Source of the DNA: Pseudanabaena sp. PCC 7367
GTDB lineage: Bacteria; Cyanobacteriota; Cyanobacteriia; Pseudanabaenales; Pseudanabaenaceae
Assembly: GCF_000317065.1 (NCBI RefSeq)
Contig: NC_019701.1
Location: 4,474,001 to 4,538,000 of the forward strand
Direction: 5' to 3'
DNA: 64,000 nt
Shown: positions 7,056 to 16,128 of the stretch, piece by piece
Numbering within the stretch: the first letter of the stretch is position 1
How the letters are laid out: every line of letters begins with the position of its first letter
Translations under genes and position numbers: made by a program
Notes under the pieces: model-generated
Database searches by the model: none
What the model saw: the letters and a program-made list of their open reading frames with translations, nothing else
Told to the model about the DNA's origin: nothing

Positions 7056-10022
7056 TTAGGAATTTAATTCAGAACCTGGCTTAGAATTTGGCTCAGGATT
7101 TGGATTAGAATTGACTAATAATGGCGCGATCGCCTGATTAATTGTTTCCCTCACCGCCTCTGGCGTGTATTTATACATCGCCTTAAAGGAGTTCTGCGAG
7201 ATTTTTTGCCACAAACCCTCGTTATTGTAGAGGTTTAGGATCTCGGTGGCAAATTGTTCTGGTTCGTCTACTACGATCGCATTTTCGCCCGAAACCAGGC
7301 CAATTCCTTCTGCCCCGATCGAGGTAGTGATGGTGGGCAGTCCATAGGAAAGGCTGTGGCCAATTTTGCCCTTCATTCCCGCCCCATAGCGCAATGGCGC
7401 AATAAATAGTCGTTGGGAGGTAAAATAGGGCTCCACGTCTTTGATATAGCCAGGCACAGAAACCCGATCGCTGGCCAGCGCCTTGACGGCTGGCGAAGGA
7501 TTACTTCCCAACAAAGTGAGATGCAAATCTGGTTGCGATCGCCACACCAGCGGCATAATTTCGGCACACAGCCAGATCACCGCGTCTACATTGGGCTCAT
7601 GGTAGTAACCACCAATGAACAATAACCCTTGCCGATCGGCAAAACCCTTACCGCGATCGGGGTAGATTTCATGAACATTGGGTACTACTCGCACTTGCTT
7701 GGCTTCAAAATTATCCAGCAGTTCCTTTTCCACCTCAGTCACTACCAGAGTCAGATCAGCGCGGCGAGCAAATTCAACTTCCTGGGTTTGCATTTTTTGC
7801 CACTCAGCCTCCAGGTGACGATCGCTACTACCGCCCAGTTCCCATTGACGTTTCATGCGCACAAAATGTAAATCGATCGTGTCGTAGATAACTTTGATCT
7901 GAGGCTGCTGCCGCAGGATTGGCATATATTTCTCGCATAATTCCGGCCGACAGACCCAGGCCAGGTCGATCGCGGGCAGCCTTCGCTCTAGTCTTTGCTG
8001 CCAATCATTTTGCTTGTAGGTAAAATAAAGCACCTCGATCCCCATACTTTCCAGCTCGCCAGTGTAGGGGTCTTGGTCGTGGCCATAGTCGGGCAGAAAA
8101 ATAATGTGATAGTCAAAGCTTTGCAGGATTTTAATAATATTGAACAGCCGATAGGAGCCAGAATCCTTGTCATAGGCAGGAACCAGGGTATCAATAATCA
8201 ACACCGTTGGCTTAGGTAACACTCGCCGGGGTGCTAGTTCAAAATTACTGGGTTGATAGGAATAATGCTGGGGCAGAGCCGATCGCCAGGTTTTTAGTAG
8301 CTCTAGGCGATCGCTATTTAAACTCCTGATCTGATGTTTAGCTATGTCCTTATCCTTATGCCTGCTCTGAGGATTAATAGCATTAGTATTTTTAAGGTGA
8401 AGCATGGCTTTGCCATTATTTAAGCCATTGTGATTAGGATTAATCGCCGCTTCTTTAGTTAGGTCAATAGTTAAATCAAGCTTTGAATCACTAGTTGAAT
8501 CACTAGTTGAATCGAGCCTAGCTTTACTGTTAACTAAATCGATCGAATCATTAACTAGCTCACCTTTAGATTTACTAATCAACTGCTGAGTATCTTTAGC
8601 AATATTTAAATTAGTTTGGCCATAACCTGTTGACTGATCTAATTGAATTTCTGGATTATTTCTAGCATTAGCATCAATAATTAAATCTGCATCTAAATCA
8701 TTAGAATCATGGCCTGAATTACCATTATAATTAATTATCTGATTAGCATGATCGAGAATAATTTGATTTAGAGCTGCATCACTAACCAAATTTAAATCAT
8801 TACTTATTATCCGATTTAAGTCCTTAGTTAAAACATCAGAACTAGCGATCGAACTAACTTGCGTAGCAATGCGATCATATCCATCTTTACTATTGTTGCT
8901 ATTAATAATATTGGCATGGGCAAAATTAATTTTTAGCTCAGGTTCATGCCGACAAATCAACTTTGCTTCCGGTTGATAGACCACCTGCCAACCCTGCGAT
9001 CGCAACTTGAAGCCAAAATCAGCCGCAGCGTATAGTTCATGGCTATATCGATCGCTGAAGCCGCCAACTTGATTGAAGTCATCGCGCCTGATTAACATGC
9101 CTGGGATCGCTACAAAATCAACCTGTCGTAGATAACAATATTCTGGTTCTTCGGCATAATCGCGGTGACCATAGCGCCATAAATACCCTTCTTGCCAAAC
9201 TATACCACCAGCTAATTCACAGGTGTTGCTTTCATAAATTAAGCGCGAACCCACCGCGCCTACATGGCCTAATTTACTAAGCGATTTATGATTGTTTCTA
9301 GCGATATTAGTGACATTTTGATCAACAGATTGATTACTATATTGATCACTCTTGTAATCGCTGCTTTGATGTTCTTTATTAATAACTAATAATAAAGACT
9401 CCAGCCAGGTTTCAGTTAATTGATAATCCTGATCCAAAAAGCATAAAAAATCACCTTTGGCTAATTTGGCAATTTGATTATAAGCATTTATATGGCCAAG
9501 TTTTGTTTTATTTCTAACTACATTAATGCCAGAAACTTTCTTCAAAAAGTCTTTGGTGTAATCCGTCGAAGCATCATCTATTAAAATTACCTCGATCGCC
9601 CAGCGATCGCCAATTTGCTGATTAATTGACTTCAAACAGTTATAGGCATATTTGGCATTGTTATGGGCATAGATCAACAGTGAGACCTGGGGATTAGGGC
9701 TGGTTTTGATCGTAATTGGTTGGGGTCTTTGCAGTGGTGAAAGTGATAAATAGCGCTCATCGGGCAAAAATGGCAAGCGCTGCGCCAAGAATCGATAAAT
9801 TTTGTTTTTGGCCTTAATTACAACGCCAGCAACCCCATCCCGCTTGAGGGTAATGTAAATCTTTTCGGAATATTTGTTAGTGAAGCGGGTAATTGATTTA
9901 ACCACCGCGATCGCCAGCAGCCAATCCTTAACCGTGCAATAGATCTTATTTCTGGTTTTAATTAAGAGAGTGCCTACCCCATGCTCCGCCAAGATCTGTT
10001 GTGCTTTATTTAAATACTTCAT
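7056..10022 (-). CDS. Bifunctional glycosyltransferase: GT2 plus GT4 joined by a long low-complexity linker
   Basis: This 988-residue protein has three parts. Residues 1-100 are basic and helical. Residues about 108-370 are a GT-A fold family 2 transferase (VSLLIYAHNNAKYAYNCL, EVILIDDASTDYT, FLCFLDQDYQL with the DxD, and GGFSDRYSHELYAAADFGF). Residues about 610-970 are a GT-B fold family 4 transferase (VLIIDTLVPAYDKDSGSYR, LLFIGGYYHEPNVDAV, FIAPLRYGAGMKGKIGHSL). Between them lie about 230 residues rich in Asn, Asp, Ser, Ile and Leu, coded by AT-rich sequence with few HIP1 sites. Such fusions put two successive sugars on a growing surface glycan. It is the last gene of the minus-strand polysaccharide block, 20 bases after the next GT2. 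No membrane segments. Confidence 0.88.
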   Translation of the reverse strand: MKYLNKAQQILAEHGVGTLLIKTRNKIYCTVKDWLLAIAVVKSITRFTNKYSEKIYITLKRDGVAGVVIKAKNKIYRFLAQRLPFLPDERYLSLSPLQRPQPITIKTSPNPQVSLLIYAHNNAKYAYNCLKSINQQIGDRWAIEVILIDDASTDYTKDFLKKVSGINVVRNKTKLGHINAYNQIAKLAKGDFLCFLDQDYQLTETWLESLLLVINKEHQSSDYKSDQYSNQSVDQNVTNIARNNHKSLSKLGHVGAVGSRLIYESNTCELAGGIVWQEGYLWRYGHRDYAEEPEYCYLRQVDFVAIPGMLIRRDDFNQVGGFSDRYSHELYAAADFGFKLRSQGWQVVYQPEAKLICRHEPELKINFAHANIINSNNSKDGYDRIATQVSSIASSDVLTKDLNRIISNDLNLVSDAALNQIILDHANQIINYNGNSGHDSNDLDADLIIDANARNNPEIQLDQSTGYGQTNLNIAKDTQQLISKSKGELVNDSIDLVNSKARLDSTSDSTSDSKLDLTIDLTKEAAINPNHNGLNNGKAMLHLKNTNAINPQSRHKDKDIAKHQIRSLNSDRLELLKTWRSALPQHYSYQPSNFELAPRRVLPKPTVLIIDTLVPAYDKDSGSYRLFNIIKILQSFDYHIIFLPDYGHDQDPYTGELESMGIEVLYFTYKQNDWQQRLERRLPAIDLAWVCRPELCEKYMPILRQQPQIKVIYDTIDLHFVRMKRQWELGGSSDRHLEAEWQKMQTQEVEFARRADLTLVVTEVEKELLDNFEAKQVRVVPNVHEIYPDRGKGFADRQGLLFIGGYYHEPNVDAVIWLCAEIMPLVWRSQPDLHLTLLGSNPSPAVKALASDRVSVPGYIKDVEPYFTSQRLFIAPLRYGAGMKGKIGHSLSYGLPTITTSIGAEGIGLVSGENAIVVDEPEQFATEILNLYNNEGLWQKISQNSFKAMYKYTPEAVRETINQAIAPLLVNSNPNPEPNSKPGSELNS

Positions 10023-10042
10023 GAATTGCTAACGTAAATTTT

Positions 10043-11254
10043 TTAGTCGGTGGCGGGTAGCCCTAGCGATCGCTTTAGATCTAACCATTTATTCCGCAAT
10101 TTCCAAAACTTGCTGCTTTCCATAGCGGCGATCGTATTGCGCGATTGGGTCAGCTCTGCCTGGGTGCGTTCCAGGTTCCCCTTGGTTTCCCAAAGGGCTG
10201 AGTTTGATTCCTCTAGCTCGGCTTGAGTGTTACTAAGCTGATTTTTGGTAGCTTGGAAAGCGGCTTGCATCTTATCAATTTCGGTAAATGCAGCCTTGGC
10301 CTGAGCACCATAATATTGCACTTGCAGGCTCAAATCTTTAACCTTTTCGGCAAGTTCTGCTACCTGATGGTTGGTTTTACTCAGTTGCGATCGCGTCCCT
10401 TCCATATTTTCATAGGTGGTGGTGATCCGATCGACACAGGCTTGGATTAATTGTTGTTTGACCGATTCCGGCAAATTTGCATAGGCGCGATCGCCTAGCA
10501 TCTTAAACTGCAAGCGCCAATCATCAATCCAGGACTGGCCGCTATGCTCATTTTGATTACTCTGCTGATGCTGATGCACCCGAAAATCAGATAGCACCTG
10601 ATCAATAAATCCGATTTTGAATTGAGTCATGATCCGTAGCCACATGTCCAGATCGACAACCTGGACTAAGTTAATGTCAAATAAACCAACTTGTTCAAAT
10701 ACCTCAGTGCGAATTAAAACCGCAGTGGGTTCGCCAATCTTATTAAATGGTGGTGTTAACAATTTGGGATCACTAAGCAAATCCAAGCCCGATTGAATTG
10801 GCTCTAGCTTGCTCCAGGCTTCGGTAATGTTGATGTAGAGCGGATCGAAACTGGCCTGGTCTGTGCAAATTACATGGCGTGGCGCAAACACCAGACCAAT
10901 TTGCTCATCTTGCTCCGCCAGGGCCACCATTTGGGTGAGGCAATCGGGGCGCAATAGGTCATCCTGGAACAGAAACTTAATATATTTGCCCTGGGCTTGG
11001 GAGATGCAAAAGTTCCAATTGCCCACCACGCCATAGCGATCGTGACTGAGCCATCGCAGCCGATCGCGCTGATCACCTAGTTGCTCTTGGCAAGAAGCTA
11101 CGATCGCAGCCGTCTCATCACTGGAACTGTCATCAGAGATAATAATTTCAAAATTACTGTAGGTCTGGGCGATCGCACTATTCAGCGTCTCGGCGATAAA
11201 TTCCGCTGCATTATAAGTAGGAATGCAGATACTAACTAAAGGTGAATTGGTCAT
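10043..11254 (-). CDS. GT2 glycosyltransferase with C-terminal coiled coil and SKFW tail
   Basis: Residues 4-230 are a family 2 glycosyltransferase: VSICIPTYNAAEFIAETLNS, IIISDDSSSDET (nucleotide-binding Asp residues) and IKFLFQDDLL (metal-binding DxD-type loop). Residues about 275-375 are a continuous heptad coiled coil rich in Gln, Glu, Lys and Ala. The last 30 residues hold MESSKFWKLRNKWLDLKRSL, a short basic aromatic motif also present in the next two genes upstream. The enzyme probably adds a sugar to a surface polysaccharide or glycan. The coiled coil and tail suggest it works in an assembly. It starts at ATG 11254 and is 20 bases from the following GT fusion, so likely cotranscribed. 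Confidence 0.88.
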   Translation of the reverse strand: MTNSPLVSICIPTYNAAEFIAETLNSAIAQTYSNFEIIISDDSSSDETAAIVASCQEQLGDQRDRLRWLSHDRYGVVGNWNFCISQAQGKYIKFLFQDDLLRPDCLTQMVALAEQDEQIGLVFAPRHVICTDQASFDPLYINITEAWSKLEPIQSGLDLLSDPKLLTPPFNKIGEPTAVLIRTEVFEQVGLFDINLVQVVDLDMWLRIMTQFKIGFIDQVLSDFRVHQHQQSNQNEHSGQSWIDDWRLQFKMLGDRAYANLPESVKQQLIQACVDRITTTYENMEGTRSQLSKTNHQVAELAEKVKDLSLQVQYYGAQAKAAFTEIDKMQAAFQATKNQLSNTQAELEESNSALWETKGNLERTQAELTQSRNTIAAMESSKFWKLRNKWLDLKRSLGLPATD

Positions 11255-11363
11255 AAGCTGCCACAGGGTGAGCGAAGAGATAAACTCAGGGTATTAATGT
11301 ATTCAGATATTCACAAAAATCACTACGACAAAATGCTGACTGGAAAAGGTATCAGCTAGGTTA

Positions 11364-12494
11364 TCAGCTTTTTGAGTTAAAACCTAAGATTGTTTTGAAT
11401 TTGCGCTTGATCTGCATAAATAGCTGGCGCGATCGCCAAAATTTGCTGGTTTTCATCCAATCTAACTCTGCCTGCAACTTTTCTAGCTGGTTTAAGGTTT
11501 CTTGTCCCAATTGTTGTTGTTCTGCTAAAGACTTTTGCTGAAGTTTAGTTATTTGTTGCTCTAGTTGGTTAATGGGGCGATCTTGCTCGGCTTTATCAGC
11601 ATAAATATGCTTAAGCTCTTGTTCTAAGCGATCGACCTCAGCCTGAGTTTGAGCAAGTTGCAACCTGGCCTCTTCAGCTTTCTGGATTTGCTCAAAGGTA
11701 GCTAGTTCCTTCGCCGCGATCACCGCCGCATATTTGGGGCGATAGAGCGATTCATGTTTTTGGCAAATATAATGCACCAATCTTTGTTGATTGGCAGGCA
11801 GTTTGCATTTTTGCACCATCGAGTCAGATCGCACTCGATAGTCATAGGTCACCATATCCAGATGATGGAACTGCCAGCCCTGTGCTGCTGCCCCCAACCA
11901 AAAATCCCAGTCTTCATAACCAAGTCGATCGGGCATTTGTTGGTCATAGCCGCCGCAATCTTGCCACACCTGTTTGCGAAACACTGCGCAGGCATCGATG
12001 AAATTACCTAGCATGAGGCGATCGAGGTCAAAATCCGGCAGTGCCCAGACCAGGTTTTGATCGCCAAAATAGGCCACATCGCCATAAACAATACCTACCG
12101 CTGGAAATTGGTCTAAGACTTCGATCCCCCTGGTAATATAAATCGGCCTGATTTTATTATCGGCATCCAGCGGCAGAATGTAACGTCCCTGGGCGGCAGC
12201 GATCCCAGTATTCCTGGCATGGGCTAGGCCATGATTGGCTTGGTTGATAATCCGATCACCATTCTTGCTCAACTCAGCTAGGATTTGCAGCGTACCTGGT
12301 TCGGTTGAGCCATCATTGACAATAATAATCTCGTGATTGTTGCCCTGATAATTTGCCACACTGGCCAGGGCTTCGCGCAAATATTCGCCATGATTAAAGC
12401 AGGGCACAATAATTGAAATATCAATCCCTTGATTATGCTGCATATCTCGATCGGGATTCTCATTGTTTTGAGCCTGCGGAATGGCATCAATCAT
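11364..12494 (-). CDS. GT2 glycosyltransferase with C-terminal coiled coil and SKFW tail
   Basis: Residues about 24-260 are a family 2 transferase: ISIIVPCFNHGEYLREALAS, IIIVNDGSTEPGT, YILPLDADNKI (DxD) and GYEDWDFWLGAAAQGW (acceptor and catalytic region). Residues about 265-345 form a Gln/Glu-rich coiled coil, followed by MKTSKFWRSRQLFMQIKRKF. The domain order is the same as in the neighbouring GT2, but the catalytic domains are quite different, so this is not a recent duplication. Start at ATG 12494; MQHNQGIDISIIVPC further in is a possible alternative. It lies between the sulfotransferase and the other GT2 in the minus-strand glycan block. Confidence 0.87.
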   Translation of the reverse strand: MIDAIPQAQNNENPDRDMQHNQGIDISIIVPCFNHGEYLREALASVANYQGNNHEIIIVNDGSTEPGTLQILAELSKNGDRIINQANHGLAHARNTGIAAAQGRYILPLDADNKIRPIYITRGIEVLDQFPAVGIVYGDVAYFGDQNLVWALPDFDLDRLMLGNFIDACAVFRKQVWQDCGGYDQQMPDRLGYEDWDFWLGAAAQGWQFHHLDMVTYDYRVRSDSMVQKCKLPANQQRLVHYICQKHESLYRPKYAAVIAAKELATFEQIQKAEEARLQLAQTQAEVDRLEQELKHIYADKAEQDRPINQLEQQITKLQQKSLAEQQQLGQETLNQLEKLQAELDWMKTSKFWRSRQLFMQIKRKFKTILGFNSKS

Positions 12495-12650
12495 GGCTTC
12501 AATAATTGCAGTAGAGATGCTGGATTGGGAATTTAGATTAGAACTCAGGGCGATCGTTTCTGACCAAACTGAGATTAAATTAATACTTTAGCGATCTTAG
12601 CGAACTCAAATTAGCCAGAATTAGATTAGGTTGAAAATCCTGCCAGATGG

Positions 12651-14093
12651 CTAATCGAACTTGATACCGATCGCCTTTTTAAATTTAAACCAGACCTGAC
12701 GGAGCTGCCAGAATTTAGAAGTTTTCATGGCCGTAATTTCATGATGCAGGTTAGCAATGTGCGTGGCTTGATCGGTGTGAACCTGGGCGAAGGTGGCCAG
12801 GTCTTGCTGTTGGCGATCGCATAGCTCCTGTAATTGAACTAATTCTTGGATTGGTGATTTAGTCTCTATTTCGGCCTGCTGTTTCAGTTTGGTTAATTCT
12901 GTCTGGGTTTGGCGCTGGGTCGATTGGGTTTGTAATAGTTGTAAATGCAGCAACAGAGCGGATTTGAGGATTTGATTGCGATCATCACTAGTATGATTAA
13001 CCTCAAGCGAGGTGATTTTGTGATCCGACTTAAACAGTTGATTTAGATCTAAACCACTAGCAATATCGGCCACCTGATCTAATTTTGTGAATAGTTCAAC
13101 CGAGGCTGGATAAATTTGGCTAATTAGCGCTACAGTAGGATGGCTTAAATCCAGACTCCGAAATAGTTTGGGGTCAAATACAGCTTTAATCTTTTCGATC
13201 GCCATGTCGGGATTAACTTGAACATTCAACCGCGATCGCAGCAACTCCAGCCATTGTCGGGGCGATCGTAAGGTCTGATTTATATTCACCAGCACGCATT
13301 TATCTGGATATCTGGTGTAAAAATCAAGCAGGTGGCGATTGTAATAGTGCCATGCCTTCAGGGCGTAGTCGGGATGTAATGAAAAGATATGGCTATTCAA
13401 ACGCAAAATTGAATCGGCTACATCCCAGGGCGATCGATATACAAGTAAATACCTTGCCTGGGGCATTAGATTATGCCAAAAATCCAGCATCAGGGTGGTG
13501 CGTGGATCTTTCCAACCCCATAGTGATTCGGTTAAAGCAGAATCATTGGTTTTATCTAGGTGATCTGGGTGATCTTGGTGAGCGATGCGATCGTTTTGAT
13601 CAATGCGCTCGCCTGAATCTGACGCAGATTTCTTAAGTTCTAGATTTAAATTATTTGACTGTATTGCATGATCAAATTGCGTTATCGATTGCCTTGCCGC
13701 AATTAACTCTAGTGCCTGGGGAATAGAGGCGGCAAACTTTTGTGGGTCGAGGGTTTCATGCTCAGTCCAACCCCAATCGTGCCAGCCAGGATCATCACGA
13801 TCGCAACAAGCCTGTAAAGTCTGGCGTTGAAATTCAAGGAACTCAACATCCTCAAAATAGCCCTTCACATTATTACCATCGGCCAGGTAAAGATTTTGCC
13901 CCACATCCACACCGATCGCTTGTAACAATGCCGCAGTGAGGGAAGTGCCCGATCGGTGCATCCCCACAATCACCAGGGGTGACATCCTGGCAGCGATCGC
14001 GGCTAGTTCTGCTTGCTCGGTTAGGGGTTGCGATTGTTGAGCCGACAGAGCCGATCGATTTGATAAAGTTGATGAATCCATCATTGCCACCAA
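12651..14093 (-). CDS. Sulfotransferase with C-terminal coiled coil and SKFW tail
   Basis: The P-loop VIVGMHRSGTSLTAALL near residue 37 is the 5'-phosphosulfate loop of PAPS-dependent sulfotransferases. ARYLLVYRSPWDVADSIL near 220 is the 3'-phosphate region. The enzyme should move sulfate from PAPS to a carbohydrate. An inserted polar stretch lies near residues 150-190. Residues about 370-455 are coiled coil, and the end is MKTSKFWQLRQVWFKFKKAI, the same tail as on the two GT2 enzymes downstream. The longest frame begins at TTG directly after the wzt stop (14094). ATG codons at residues 4 and 5 are the likelier start. Tight spacing to wzt means cotranscription and sulfation of the exported glycan. 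Confidence 0.85.
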   Translation of the reverse strand: MVAMMDSSTLSNRSALSAQQSQPLTEQAELAAIAARMSPLVIVGMHRSGTSLTAALLQAIGVDVGQNLYLADGNNVKGYFEDVEFLEFQRQTLQACCDRDDPGWHDWGWTEHETLDPQKFAASIPQALELIAARQSITQFDHAIQSNNLNLELKKSASDSGERIDQNDRIAHQDHPDHLDKTNDSALTESLWGWKDPRTTLMLDFWHNLMPQARYLLVYRSPWDVADSILRLNSHIFSLHPDYALKAWHYYNRHLLDFYTRYPDKCVLVNINQTLRSPRQWLELLRSRLNVQVNPDMAIEKIKAVFDPKLFRSLDLSHPTVALISQIYPASVELFTKLDQVADIASGLDLNQLFKSDHKITSLEVNHTSDDRNQILKSALLLHLQLLQTQSTQRQTQTELTKLKQQAEIETKSPIQELVQLQELCDRQQQDLATFAQVHTDQATHIANLHHEITAMKTSKFWQLRQVWFKFKKAIGIKFD

Positions 14094-15560
14094 TCATCCA
14101 TTAATGACTTCAGCGGTCAGGCTAGATTCTGCTTCTGGGGTTGACACATAAGTAAGATCAATATCTACCGGCACTGCCAACAGACCATAGGAATAGAGCG
14201 AGCCAATTACAGTCAACGGCAGCATATCCTGGCGGCGATCGAGGGCGACAATTTTTTGATCGAGCCGCAATTCTGATACGCCAGCGGAAATAGTATAGTT
14301 ACCAGGAGTTAGATAACAATTCCAGGCAAATTCCACAGTCAGCACTGTGCCAGCAGCGATCGCTGGGAGGGTTTTCTGGGAGCCAAAGGTACTGTTGCCA
14401 ATTACAGCAATGCCATTGATGGTTTTGATTTTAAAGCCTGCGATCGGCTGATTCACATCACTATGAAACAGAATCGTAGAACGCACCGATACGCGCTCGC
14501 CGCATTTGACGGTTTGGGTCAGTTCGCCATCAGAGTTAATAATTTCAGCAGTCAGAATTTCCGCACCGCCCATGCCAATCCGCGATTCACCGATCGCATC
14601 GTTTTTGGAGCTTGATTTGCTTGACTTACCTGATTGGCCGGATTGCTGATTTTTATGATTGGATTTGACCAAATTGACTTCATGGCGGAATTTTTGTGTC
14701 CCCTTGCCATTAAGTCCATTATTCCCATTAGTCTTGGCGTGACCATTACTGGCATTTTTATTGGCAGCCGCAATCATCTTTGCCTTGGCGCGTTCTTCAT
14801 GGCGGCTAGCTTCCATGGCCTCACGTTCACTAACCAGAGCGCTATAGGCCAATACTGCCGGATGGGGCTTTTCATCGCAGAGCATTTTGCCCTGATCCAA
14901 CACGATCGCCCGATCGCACAAATTCAACACACTATTCAGGTCGTGGGAAACGAATAAAACCGTTACGCCGCGATCGCACAACTCTTCGATCTTACTGAAG
15001 CATTTGCGCTGAAATAACACATCACCCACGGCCAGGGCTTCATCCACGATCAAAATTTCTGGATCAACATTGACCGCCACGCCAAACGCCAACCGCACAA
15101 ACATACCACTGGAGTAAGTTTTAACCGGTTGATCAATGAAATCACCAATGTCGGCAAAGTCGGCGATCGCCTCAAATTTCTCCTCTAACTCCTCTTTGCT
15201 GAGCCCCAGCAGTCGCCCATTAAAAAATACATTCTGCCTGCCCGTAAATTCAGGATTAAAGCCACTGCCCAATTCCAGCAGCGCTGAGATTCGCCCCTTC
15301 ACTTCCACCGTGCCGTGGGTGGGGGTCATGGTGCCAGCGATCATTTGCAACAGGGTGCTTTTACCCGATCCATTCCGGCCAATAATCCCCAGGGTTTGCC
15401 CTTTATGAATCTCTAAATTGATTCCTTGAACCGCCCAAAACTCCTGAGACTTGCATAGTTTGGGGAAGAAAATTTCTTTTAACCGATCGGCAGGGTGCTC
15501 ATAACGCTTAAAGCACTTCCAAAGGTTTTGCAGGCTGATTGCTACTTCGCTCACACTCAT
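14094..15560 (-). CDS. wzt: Wzt-type ABC transporter ATP-binding protein with glycan-binding C-terminal domain
   Basis: This subunit powers export of a lipid-linked polysaccharide across the inner membrane. Seen: Walker A GIIGRNGSGKSTLL near residue 58, signature YSSGMFVRLAFG near 145, Walker B ILIVDEALAVGD near 165. After residue 245 comes a charged, Asn/Gly/Ser/Lys-rich linker of about 85 residues. Residues about 330-480 are a beta sandwich of the Wzt C-terminal type, which in O-antigen exporters recognises the finished chain end. Length 488 matches the long Wzt form. The permease lies further upstream on the same strand, separated by 568 bases. Confidence 0.92.
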   Translation of the reverse strand: MSVSEVAISLQNLWKCFKRYEHPADRLKEIFFPKLCKSQEFWAVQGINLEIHKGQTLGIIGRNGSGKSTLLQMIAGTMTPTHGTVEVKGRISALLELGSGFNPEFTGRQNVFFNGRLLGLSKEELEEKFEAIADFADIGDFIDQPVKTYSSGMFVRLAFGVAVNVDPEILIVDEALAVGDVLFQRKCFSKIEELCDRGVTVLFVSHDLNSVLNLCDRAIVLDQGKMLCDEKPHPAVLAYSALVSEREAMEASRHEERAKAKMIAAANKNASNGHAKTNGNNGLNGKGTQKFRHEVNLVKSNHKNQQSGQSGKSSKSSSKNDAIGESRIGMGGAEILTAEIINSDGELTQTVKCGERVSVRSTILFHSDVNQPIAGFKIKTINGIAVIGNSTFGSQKTLPAIAAGTVLTVEFAWNCYLTPGNYTISAGVSELRLDQKIVALDRRQDMLPLTVIGSLYSYGLLAVPVDIDLTYVSTPEAESSLTAEVING

Positions 15561-16128
15561 CCAAGAATAATCTAATCAACCAGAATTTAGTTTTCAGAAT
15601 AACAAAATAGATTTAACTTTCCCTTACATAAAACTGCAGATGTAAGTATGAAAATTAAGATATTAATAAGCATTATCAGGCATTGCTTAACTATTACCAG
15701 GCATTATGGGCGATCGTAATCACGCTCATCCCAGCTAACACTAAACCTCTCCGATATGCTGATTAATCTAATTAATGCTAGTTAGTAATACCCATGCATA
15801 CAGGTAGGCCCCATGATTGTCAACTTTAATTTGCTGAGCTGAGTATTTTTTTGATTAGTGCCGATTATTTTTGACTAGCTGTAAGCCCAGAACTAGCCGC
15901 ATAATAATAATCAACAATCTAAAACAGGCAATAGAGCCAGATATCTCCCTTTTAAGGGTTACAACTTAGCTTTGTGTATATTAATACCTACTCACTTGTC
16001 TATAATTCACCCTACCGAGTGGTAGGTAATTCTACATCTAACCTCAGGCAGACTCGATCGCTAATGGCGTTAATTAGCATGTGAATATTTAGCAAATCAA
16101 GCAAATTAGTCAAAAACAAGCCCAAAAA
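15561..16128. other. Gap between wzm and wzt with a small perfect hairpin
   Basis: Exporter genes of this pair usually adjoin, but here 568 AT-rich bases without a gene part them. CCTACC-GAGT-GGTAGG (16011-16026) is a perfect 6-base-pair hairpin with a 4-base loop, 100 bases past the end of wzm. It has no T tract on either strand. Near-repeats of CAGGCATT occur around 15675-15705. A separate promoter for wzt is likely here. Confidence 0.45.

Noticed and set aside
16011-16026. Terminator of wzm
   Set aside because: A perfect hairpin but no T tract on either strand, so it is not called a terminator.
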